64,000 nt of DNA from Struthidea cinerea. Taxonomy: Eukaryota > Chordata > Aves > Passeriformes > Corcoracidae. Below the pieces are notes generated by a model, which saw nothing but the letters and a program-made list of their open reading frames with translations, was not told the origin of the DNA and searched no databases. The position numbers and the translations under genes were made by a program. Every line of letters starts with the position of its first letter. The first letter of the stretch is position 1. The DNA lies in assembly GCA_013397865.1 (NCBI GenBank), contig VZTI01001177.1, forward strand, positions 120,341 to 184,340. Reading direction: 5' to 3'. This document shows, piece after piece, positions 50,573 to 60,110 of this stretch.

Positions 50573-51205
50573 GGAATAGAATCCCAGGATAGTTTGGGTG
50601 AGAAGGGACCTCAAAGCCCATCCAGTGCCACCCCTGCCATGGCCAGGGACACCTTCCACTGTCCCAGGCTGCTCCAAGCCCCAGTGTCCAGCCTGGCCTT
50701 GGACACTGCCAGGGATCCAGGGGCAGCCACAGCTGCTCTGGGCACCCTGTGCCAGGGCCTGCCCACCCTCCCAGGGAACAATTCCTTCCCAATATCCCAC
50801 CTAATCCTGCCCTCTGGCACTGGGAAGCCATTCCCTGTGTCCTGTTCCTCCATCCCTTGTCCCCAGTCCCTCTCCAGCTCTCCTGGAGCCCCTTTAGGCC
50901 CTGGAAGGGGCTCTGAGCTCTCCCTGGAGCCTTCTGCTCTCCAGGTGAGCACCCCCAGCTCTCCCAGCCTGGCTCCAGAGCAGAGGGGCTCCAGCCCTGG
51001 GAGCATCTCCGTGGCCTCCTCTGTACATGCTGCAGTAGTTCCATGTCCTTCCTGTGCTGGGAGCCCCAGAGTTGGATGCAGAACTCCACGCATGGTCTCA
51101 AGAGCAGAGCAGAGGGACAGAATAACTCCCTCGAACGGCTGCTCACACTTCTTTCGATACAGCCCAGCAATCATCCTTCTGGGCTGCAGTGGCCTCTGGT
51201 CTCTC
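50573..51205 (-). repeat. CR1 LINE, ~630 bp, with ORF2 C-terminal remnant
   Basis: The low-coordinate side is the reversed CR1 3' end (AGTTTGGGTGAGAAGGGACC). The minus-strand frame near 51.17 kb reads LGCIERSVSSRSRE, then LWGSQHRKDMELLQHVQRR, matching the family pattern LGCIKRSV.SRSRE...FWAPQ.KKD.ELLERVQRR of CR1 reverse transcriptase. The frame then breaks. The 208-, 198- and 221-codon frames across it are not genes. Confidence 0.95.
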
Positions 51206-51494
51206 AAGTAACAGAACTGTGATTTGGCCTGACCCCAGAATCAAGGGCTTGGCCTTGGGGAACACACAGAACCGCCTGAGCACACCTTTGCTCTCTCTGC
51301 TTCACGGCAGACAAAGAGTGCCAACACCTTGGACAGAAGACACCAGTAAAATGCCCCCTCCACGAGGGACAGGAGCCTGGGACACCCTGGCTGTTCACAA
51401 ATGCACGTTCCCAGGAGGCCTCGTGGAGGCAAGAGACAAACAATGATCACAGGGCCCCATCCCACGTGGGTGGCTGAGCACAGGTGGGTGGCTG

Positions 51495-52074
51495 TGAGTG
51501 GGGGAAACAAGGGTTAAGTGAATTACTAAAGGGGCTGCTTGCTAAAACAATGCACATAGCTTGCCTAACATTTATTGCATTTGTCAAGTAGAAGAAGGAA
51601 GGATACAAGACTATTGATAAGGGGAAGCAGCTGTGACCAAAAGATCCTGCTTTGGAACCAGAAACCAGTTCAAACCAGCTTTGGGGTTTGAATTTGGGCC
51701 AGGGACTTAGGGAGCATGTGCAAGGAAGCAGGGTGAAAAGTTCAAATTGAGGAAGACTCCTTACTTCATCTGAGGAAGACTCACTCCTTCATCCCAGAGA
51801 CCCCTGCACGAGGCACTGCACAAGCGCAAACCATATGGAAATGACTTGGGGCTTATTATAATACGAAGTGGGGCTAGGCAGGGCTAGGAAATGAATATGT
51901 ATAGGCGCATTTGGAAACTTAATGAATATGTAGCTTGTAACTCGATATATACCAAGCCAAATGGTATCGTTGGCACGCATACATTTGGTGGAGCAATCCA
52001 CACGCACCCCAGCGCTGGAATAAACACACCTACTTTACTACTTATTTCAGTAGTGGAGTCTTTTCTGCGTGTCA
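51495..52074 (+). mobile_element. Solo LTR, 580 bp, 4-bp duplication
   Basis: It starts TGAGTGGGGGAAACAAGG and ends TCTGCGTGTCA, flanked by GCTG at 51491-51494 and 52075-52078. A TATATA box is at 51946-51951 and AATAAA at 52019-52024, 50 bases before the end, giving a normal U3-R-U5 order. A 4-bp duplication is typical of gammaretrovirus-like (ERV1) integrases, but a 4-bp match is weak evidence alone. The downstream sequence shows no primer-binding site or gag. Confidence 0.8.
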
Positions 52075-52078
52075 GCTG

Positions 52079-52716
52079 TCCCCACTCCCCGCTGGTGGCA
52101 GCCCTGGCTCGTTGCTCCACGCAGAGCAGCAGGGAGGAGAGGAAGCTGCACAGCACTCAGCGGGCTGGGCAGAGATGCTTTGCCAACTGTGAAATCCAGC
52201 CCCCCTGCCAGCTCCTCCGACTGATCCCCTCTCCTGCTCAAGATCAGCCACCTCCCATTCTCTGGACAGGACCCCCAGACTGGAAGCATATGGTCTCTAT
52301 GCTAATTAAGGCTACCAGGCTTCCCAAAATTTTTCATGGAATGCCTGAGTTCTCTCACATTCATACCCTAGCAGCAACATTCCCTCAGGGATGAAAGCTT
52401 CAGGGGCAGTGGGGAGCAACAGCAAGGAGAAAAGAAATGAAATATGGTATCAACTGCTGGCGTGCCAACCATCACACCTGGTGGATCAACCATTTAACAA
52501 CGATTACTGCCAGCGTTTATCTGCAAAACTGAAGCAGCCCAGAATATATCACGTTACGTGTTCTGCCTCACTCCACCGAAACACCGCACAGATTCCAATC
52601 AATCCAGTTTAAAGAACACTTCCCTGTGAAGGGAAGCGCTATCTCCCCAGTACACAGCTCAACCATCTACCAGTATTACTGATTTACATAATTCTTAATA
52701 GCAACACTGCACAACC
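52079..52716. other. Unique stretch, no gene seen
   Basis: Holds the tail of a frame that starts inside the preceding LTR (51891-52394), so that frame is an artefact. Nothing else was recognised. Confidence 0.4.
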
Positions 52717-52749
52717 ATCAAATCAATGAGGTTTGAAAAGACCTTCAGG
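52717..52749 (-). repeat. CR1 LINE 3' end, first half, split by LTR copy B
   Basis: CATCAAATCAATGAGGTTTG then AAAAGACCTTCAGG is the reversed CR1 terminus (family: CATAGAATCATTAAGGTTGG AAAAGACCT). It resumes at 53142 after the LTR. Confidence 0.85.
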
Positions 52750-53138
52750 TGTTGGGGTGCACTATGTGCTGGAAGAGAGGTGGGCCCTGAGGATCAGAGA
52801 GAGGGCCTCTGTCCTGGGCCCGGAGGTGACCCTGGGAGTGCATCCAGGTCACCGGGGATGGACTGAGAGAGGATTGTGTGTTTATGGACAGACTGGGCCT
52901 GTGAGAAGTGTTCATTGCAGTTTGTGGCCTTATAGGGCATTGTTTGCCTGTTACCATCATAGGTAAAATCTGTGCAATGCCCCAGGTGATTGGGGGACGC
53001 TGTGGGGAACATCTTTCCTGTTTATAGGATGTGATATCCTGTTGGGTGCTGGGATTTAGGGAATTCTGACTGTGCAATAAACGGCTTTGCATTCTTCCAC
53101 CTGATAAGCAAGGTCCTTGCCCATGCGTCATTACTGCA
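52750..53138 (+). mobile_element. Solo LTR, ~389-bp family, copy B, nested in CR1
   Basis: It starts TGTTGGGGTGC and ends CATTACTGCA. The 6-bp duplication TTCAGG is at 52744-52749 and 53142-53147, so three extra A bases (53139-53141) lie between the CA end and the right duplication. AATAAA is at 53076-53081. I counted about 19 differences from copy A over 389 bases (~95% identity). It interrupts a minus-strand CR1, so it is younger than that CR1. Confidence 0.88.
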
Positions 53139-53141
53139 AAA

Positions 53142-53267
53142 TTCAGGAGGATCAAGTCCAGCCTTTTAAGATCAACCAGCACCCCCACTCTCTTCTCAAG
53201 TGCCACCTCCACACGTTTTTTGAACACTTCGAGGGATGGGGGCTCCACAGTGCCACTCCTCACATCC
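53142..53267 (-). repeat. CR1 LINE, second half, split by LTR copy B
   Basis: AGGATCAAGTCCAGCCTTTT, CCACCTCCACACGTTTTTTG and AACACTTCGAGGGATGGGGG continue the reversed CR1 sequence begun at 52717. Joining across the LTR restores the expected CR1 order. Confidence 0.85.
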
Positions 53268-54997
53268 CACCACCAAACAACATATCCTCACCCCAAAGTC
53301 AAAGGGCCAGCTCCCTTTAAACACACTCTGCTCAACACTAGCACACATTTGCCAGGATACTGTAGGAAATTCTCCATTCTTTCTTTTAGGTATTTCTGTG
53401 TATTTGTTTCCCTATAGTTCAATCTGAGTCAGTTCACAGCTCCAAACATGTTCCAGAAGCATTTTATTTAGAAAGGCCCAAATATCCATTTCATACAGTC
53501 CATTACATCAGAACATCGTAACAACTTCATCTGCTTCAGCCTGAATAAGAAATGATTCCCCACATTCTTTAAACAGAGGCGCTCATGTCAAAGAAAATAG
53601 CTTTCAGATGTTTTACAACTCTTTCATCCACAAAGGAATGCTTGGGGCTTATGAAAATATACACCTGCTCATTTGAAAACATGTCCTTCCCCCCAGTGGG
53701 AGGAAACAACAAGGAAAGCAAAACTAATGCAACAGTTCTGCCCTCCACACTGAAAAAGGCAGCCAGGTACAGGGCCTGCTGCCACAGCTGGAAAACAAGA
53801 GGGAAATCACACCGTGAAACACCCCTGAGCCCGAGGTTTCTGCGCTGGAGTAAAGCTGGTCCCCCTGCCACAGCCCCCCAGGCTCTTCCAGTGCCTGCCA
53901 GCACCTTACCTGGTCTGGCAATGTAAACCCACAGGTTTGGGATCAAACTCCCTCCAGCTCACCTGGAAGCCCACGGGAAATGCTGCCGTGCTCCTGGAGC
54001 AGAAGCATGTCAATAATGCATGTCCCAGGATCATTTACATCCCTAGCACACCATCCTGGTAGCTGCGAGTCAACCACGGCGCTCGGTGCAACATAAGCAG
54101 GTTCTTTTCACAGCAAATAAATACTCCCAGCCATCAGCAGATTTGTGTCATTAACTGACATAAGTGCAAGTGAACGGATATTTTTCTGTGGGTCTTGCAG
54201 CAAAGTAATCTTTGTTATAGGCTGCTCTCTGCAGAGGAATGATTGAGAGACCCACAGTTTGCAATTTGGCACAAAGTCCAACTCCCATTTCAGTTGACTT
54301 CAGCACAATTTGCTCTTGTTTTCCAGTACCAGTCAAGTTTCATTGCTGCAGACATGTAGATATCCCTCCCACAAAGGGCACAGAGCAGCACTGAGACCCC
54401 AAAACTCAAATCACCTACTTGCTTCTCCTGCAGCCTGGAGCACTTCTTTCCACGGAGAAGTGGCCTCCACACAGAGAGGAGCTGCCACTGCATCAAACAG
54501 CAAAACCAGCAGCTGTGGGTAACCACGGCACTGGGAAAGTGCAGCTGCTTCCCAGGATTTTCTCCTGTTCTCCACTTCGGAGCAGCATTTGCCCAAAGCC
54601 CCAGAGTGAGCAGTTCCAGTGCAAGCAGGGAGGGAAGAGGAGAGAGCTGGGGAGCAGCTCAGAATCAGCACTTTCAGTGGTTCAAACCAAACGTTTCTCA
54701 TCCAGGGCCACGTCAAAACTGACGTCACAGCTGAGCCTTAATGAAAATGGAAAAACCAGGATCACTTACTTCCCGGTAACAGGAGAGCACTGCTAATGGG
54801 GCAGGGGGGAGGGCGGCGAGACCTTGGAGACCCTGCAGGCTGAGAAGTGTTTGGAAGCTTCCCACGGTCCTGGGAGCTGCAGGAACCTGCTTGGGGACCT
54901 GGGAACAAGCCCCCACAGGGCTCAGGGTGAGCACAGCTCACAGGCAGGGCTCCTGTCAGAGTCACCAATGGGGGGAAGAGACCTGTGAGGTCGCAGA
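53268..54997. other. Unique stretch, no gene seen
   Basis: The longest frames are 125 codons on each strand (53569-53946 minus; 54419-54796 plus), without recognised domains. No repeat was recognised. Confidence 0.4.
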
Positions 54998-55248
54998 TCC
55001 TCTCCCCAGCACCACCATCATCACCCCCAAAGGCCACATCCAGGCATCTCTTGAACGGTGACTCCACCAGCACCCTGGGCAACCCATTCCAGTGCCTGGC
55101 CACTCTTTTAGTGATTTTTGGTTTTTTTTTTCCCCTAGTATCTGATCTGAACACCCCCTGGTGCAACCTAAAGCCGTTTCCTCTCACGAGACGTGGCAGA
55201 AGAGCCCAAACCCACCTCACCACAACCTCCTTTCAGGCAGTTGTAGAG
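54998..55248 (-). repeat. CR1 LINE fragment
   Basis: Reversed CR1 blocks: CCACATCCAGGCATCTCTTG, GTGACTCCACCAGCACCCTG, GGCAACCCATTCCAGTGCCT, GGCCACTCTTTTAGTGATTT, and on to CACAACCTCCTTTCAGGCAG TTGTAGAG. The extreme 3' terminus is not clear. The upstream (5') side stops at the next LTR's target duplication. Confidence 0.92.
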
Positions 55249-55254
55249 ATCACC

Positions 55255-55631
55255 TGTCGCTGTAAAGTACCGAGAACGGCGAGGAACGACATGATCCAAG
55301 TTCAGAAGGGAAGCAGTTCTGATCTGTTTTAATTAATTAATTCATCCTTTTATAACATGGTTTGCAAAGAGTGTGTTGAATGGCATAAGACAATTGGGTG
55401 CTCGGCCATCCACCCCTTGAGGGGATTGGTCAAGCTCTAAGACACTTATTCCAAAATATCAGAAGGCCAGAACCATAACAATCCTGCATAGCAAACACAG
55501 GTGCAAGATAAGGAGTTAGTTTACAAAAACCCACAGCAGTGTTTTCATAGCTTCTGTGAGAACTGCAAAGTTCTCCCAGAACGCTGCAGAAAGCTGAAAG
55601 ATTTCTCTACCAAAGCTTTTCAGCATCTACA
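55255..55631 (-). mobile_element. Solo LTR, 377 bp, minus strand, 6-bp duplication
   Basis: On the plus strand it starts TGTCGCTGTAAAG and ends CAGCATCTACA, flanked by a perfect 6-bp duplication ATCACC (55249-55254 and 55632-55637). On the minus strand it begins TGTAGATGCTG and ends TTTACAGCGACA, with a TTATAAAAGG box (plus 55346-55355) and an ATTAAA signal (plus 55328-55333). A 6-bp duplication fits alpha-/betaretrovirus-like (class II) integrases. No internal genes are present. It is not obviously related to the 389-bp family. Confidence 0.82.
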
Positions 55632-55637
55632 ATCACC

Positions 55638-56158
55638 AGGAGCACAACCCCCAAAACTGCCCAGCCAAGGTGCCAAGCGGTGCCTGGAAACCCCGGCACA
55701 GCGCGAGAAGCACAGCAGGACAGACATCCCTGACTCCCCAATGTGCACAGCTAGAAAAAGTCACTGCAAAATTCATCTGCATCCCTGCTGTAGCCGTTTG
55801 CTCTGGTTTTCCAGAGACACAAGTATTTCTCAAAATAGAATGCTCAATACCACCATTCTCAAGAGCTCTTATTGATTTCTGCCCAGACTTAACAAGATAT
55901 TTGACTTTCTGAAGCTGTACTTAATTTCTTAGTCGCTACGTTGCCTTTCCCTGAGCTGTGGTCCCTCCTAACACTTAGCAGCTGCAGCATTTTTCTCTCT
56001 TTCTCTGAACCACATAAGAAGGTGGAAGCGTTCCACGTCTTGCCTGGAGAAACACGTCTCTTCCCAATCCTTCTGAAAGGAAACATCCTGAAATAGAGAC
56101 ATAAGCAAGGAGAGAGCTCACCAACGATAAGCCACTTCTTTAAAAAGCCTATTTTTTA
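55638..56158. other. Unique stretch, no gene seen
   Basis: No repeat or domain recognised. A 124-codon frame (55501-55875) starts within the LTR and is not credible. Confidence 0.4.
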
Positions 56159-56266
56159 TAGAACCCTCAGATGGTTTGGGTTGGAAGGGACCTTAAGGCC
56201 CATCCAGTCCCAGTCCCACGGCCAGGGACACCTTCCATAGACGGGGCTGCTCCAACCTGAGCAACT
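56159..56266 (-). repeat. CR1 LINE 3' end
   Basis: ATAGAACCCTCAGATGGTTT, GGGTTGGAAGGGACCTTAAG, GCCCATCCAGTCCCAG and GGGGCTGCTCCAACCTGAGC. About 108 bp with a small internal deletion. Confidence 0.93.
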
Positions 56267-59200
56267 TTGGATAATTTGAAATTACTTCATAGTCGAAGAC
56301 CAGGATTTTTTTTCTTTTTTTTAAGGTTCCAAAACGAGAAATGCAAAACACTGCACTCTGCCAGCACCCACAGTTTTACATAAACTACACCAACACAACT
56401 TGGGAAAAAAGTAAATGCAATCCTAAGAAGTAGTTTATTAAAAAAAAAAAAAAACATTAAGCCTGTATTTAAACCATGCCTTTAAACAAATGATGTAGAA
56501 AACGTGACTGACAAGTCAAAAACAAAGTGTGCCTTGCTGGATTTACACTATTTTCTGCAGAGTTTCTCCAGAATCTGTCCTCTAACCCAGTACTAAGACA
56601 AGAACGTGCTTTGGGAACAGGTTAACGTGGAAAGAGAGGCTCTAACACCATCTGGATTTCACATACAACGTAAGAAACCACCCAGTGACGGAACTGGGAG
56701 CAGAGACAGAGGGAGCAGCCGTTCCTGTTTTAGCAGAGACATCATCAAACCATCCAGCTCCAACTCCTACCTCAAAAAAAACCCCTCACAATGTGGCAGC
56801 GAAAAGTTTAAACTTAAGGTTATTTTTTAATATGTATTTTCCTCCAAACCAGTATTTTAGTCACAAGAGAAGTTACAGGGTAAAGTTATATCCTTCAAGG
56901 ATAAATGAATCTGCAATTGCTTTTAAGGGAATAAGTATTTGTCTGAGCTTGGAAAAGGCAATGCATCAAAAAAGAAGGTAAGCAGCCTATTTTGGGGCAT
57001 TTTACCAGTGCATTTACTGATGGTTTATCCTCTTCCATTTTATTGTTCAATTTAGACAGCATTATTCACTGTTACTGTTAATTTAGATCCTTTTGTTTTC
57101 CTAATGCCGCACAGATAAAATGAAGGTCAGGACAAATTCACGACTGTTTCAAAATCCAGAAATCCTGATGAAGTACCCACATGAAACTGCTTGATCAAAA
57201 GAACTGAGGGAATTTATTGCCATACACAAATATGGGATAAATTCTGCCTGTTTTCTCTTCTCAGAGGTGGAGCACACCAGAAAGGCACCACCGAAGGGAA
57301 AGAAACACCTTCGGGGGGAAAGAAAGGAGAGCTGTTGAACTCAGCTCTTCATTTTCTTCATGGATGAAAGAAGAGATTAAAAAGCTGTTCCAAATAAAAG
57401 CAGGGGATTTCTGGCATTTAAAGAACACAAAGGGAGAGGCGATGCATCAATGCCTGAGCAGCAGAATCCCAGCGGTTCATCTTCTCCTCACTCGGGTGTT
57501 CTGTGAGTAAATAGCCAGCACAGCTGAAGGGAGAACACAAAGAATTCAAGGGAGAAACACAACTGGAGCTGAGCAAATCGATACCTCCAGCACACAAGTT
57601 GTGCTCCTCATTAGTCCAGAGCTGAGGTGTTAATGGTCCTTCTGATCGGTGCTTCTTGAGGGTTTTAAAAACACGGAGAAAATTAAAAGACTGTAAAAAT
57701 GCTCGGCTCTTGGAAGCAATAACTGAGGGAAAGCTGAGAAGGGCCCAGGTAACCCTGCTGCTAACTGGTGATGTAATTTAAAGGGGAGGGATCTGTGGCT
57801 CCTGTACTCCTCAATCTGCCCTGTTTGCCAGGCTGGAATTGCCATCCTGGAGCAGTAAGAAGCCAGAGGAGAGCCTGCATTTGGATGCAGCTCTCACAGA
57901 AGAGCTTTTTAAATTCAGATTTTCCCCAAAATCGTTGAGCCACCAGCATTGTTCTCCACAGATATCTCCCACTACAACGGGGGAAGCGAAAGTTATTTTC
58001 ATGTACACCGCTTTTAAAATTTCAATCCCCTCTTCTTTCATTGGATGCAATCCCTCTGGAGCAGAACTAAAATTAGTGGCGATAGCCATATAATAGTCAT
58101 GGGGGAGGAACGTGTGCCAAAACACTCCCACTCTTCTGTGGTGTTACCACCTTGAGACATTTGCTTCCATCCCCTCCTCCTCAGCCTGAAGGGAAGGATG
58201 TCAGCACGGCCTGCAGCAAGAGGCTGAGGCTGGAGCAAAAGGAGCTGTTGAAGCTGAGGCCAGAAGAGCAGCAGGCACAGAGCTGAGGCATCTTTTCCTT
58301 ACTCCGCCATATATTCCAGCCGGAGGGGGAGTGGAGCCATGTGGCAGAAGAAGGAAAAGCAGGGTCTTAAAAACAGAGAGCTCCCCCAAAAACTGGGGGG
58401 AAACCTTATAAAGGATGCACACTTAAGCCAGAAATGAAGGGTACACAGGTGGTAATGAGGGCAAACCACCAGGGGAAGAAAAACTGAACAAGTTCAAGGC
58501 GTTGGAAGCAGCAGAGCCAGACTGGCTGTGGCTTCAGAAGGCACGGAAGGAGATGCAAATATTTCCAGTCATGAGTGATAAAACTGGTCACAGCATAGGG
58601 AATACAGGTTTTCAATTAGGAAAAAAAAAGGTGAAAAGAAGGTGAAAAAAAATTCTGAGCAGCTAAGTTTGTGTGTCTGTATCCCCTGCACACAGAGTTT
58701 TGGAAGGGAAGACCACGCTGAAAGATGCACAGGTCAGTGAAGAACTGGCAAGCATGGGAGGAGTTCACTGCCCAAGACCCACAGGCATCCAGCAAATACA
58801 ACAGCTTCTCACAACATTCCTACTGAGGCAGCAGTAAGTTGGAATGATGTGATTGATGTTCCTCCCCTCATTGGAACTGTAGCGATGTACTTGGTGCAAT
58901 ATCCAAAGGGGGACACATTCCAGAGAAAACAGAACTTGAAGGGCTGGTGTGAGGGGAAAGGGAATGGAAATGCAAAGGAATAAGGCTGGGGGGGGGGCTC
59001 CAGCACAGCTCCCCCACCCTGTAGAGACACCCTGGGCAGCGTAAAGCAGACCAGTGGGTGCTTGTCCACCCAAATAAAAAGTCAGACCTGAGCTCGTTCC
59101 CCTGGAGCTGCCTACAGGCGTCTGAGGCTCTAGAAAAGCTCCTTACACACACACACCACTCCCGCTGGCTCTGCGTGCTCAAGCGAAGCCAGCAGGGTCC

Positions 59201-59818
59201 TGCAGGGAGAGCACCAGGAAAAAAGACACAATGCCAAGTGCTGCCTCTGCAAAGGCCAATTCAGATGTGAGCAGGCTTTAGCTCCAGCCCCAGCCCCGAC
59301 CACGAGGGACCCAGGCTGCCTTGCTGAAGGCTCAGCAGAATATTTCTAAATAATATTGCACATGACCACAAATCAGGCGGAGGTTTCCTGCCCGGCCAGA
59401 CACCCCCCAGTGCTGGCCCGGCCGCTCGTGGCACCACAGCCAACACAGCCGAGCCTGCTCAGAACCAGACATGCCCTGGAAACTCTCCCACGAGCCCAGC
59501 AGAGATGGATCTATGCCCACGTCAGCACATCCCACAGAATTACGATGAGGCACTTGCACAGCTGGACTGGGTGCACAGGTCACACCGCCAGCTCAGGCTC
59601 TGCTCCACACAAAAGCATTTAAGCTGCCCTGAACCAGGCAAGGCTGCAGCACAACTGGTCCTGTCTCTTGTATCCAAGGGGGCACGGAGAGACTGGGGTG
59701 GCCGGGGACAGAAGAGTTGCCTGGATTTTCCATGAAGTGCCTACACCTTGTAGGCTGTTTGGAGAGAGAGGGAAGGGAGGATATCAGCTCTTCCCAGCGT
59801 TTCCCTAAGCAGCACTTT
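56267..59818. other. Unique stretch, no gene seen
   Basis: 3.5 kb with a poly-A tract at 56439-56454 and frames of at most 106 codons. 59360-59460 is locally richer in CpG (CCCGGCC, GGCCGCTCG), but far too short for a CpG-island promoter. No repeat was recognised. Confidence 0.4.
56439..56454. repeat. Poly-A tract
   Basis: About 15 A in a row. No retrocopy body was recognised upstream. Confidence 0.85.
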
Positions 59819-60110
59819 GGAATCATGAAATGGTTTGGGTTGGAAGGGACCTTAAATCCCATCCAGTGCCACCCCTGCCACAGGCAGGGACACCTTCCAC
59901 TGTCCTAGGCTGCTCCAAGCCCCAGTGTCCAACCTGGCCTTGGGCACTGCCAGGGATCCAGGGGCAGCCACAGCTGCTCTGGGCACCCCATGCCCTGTGA
60001 GGGTGGTGAGGAACTGGAAGAACTTCCTACTAATATCTGATCTCTACCTACTCTCTTTCAGTTTGAATCCATTCCCCCTTGCCCCATCCCTGCAGTTCCT
60101 GCTGAACTCT
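59819..60110 (-). repeat. CR1 LINE, ~290 bp, 3' end
   Basis: GGAATCATGAAATGGTTTGG, GTTGGAAGGGACCTTAAATC, CTGCTCCAAGCCCCAGTGTC and GCAGCCACAGCTGCTCTGGG, then AACTTCCTACTAATATCTGA and TTTCAGTTTGAATCCATTCC, the reversed 5' continuation seen in longer CR1 copies. Confidence 0.95.

Noticed and set aside
59360..59460. CpG-richer patch considered as a promoter
   Set aside because: Only about 100 bp with a handful of CpGs and no adjacent first-exon signal.
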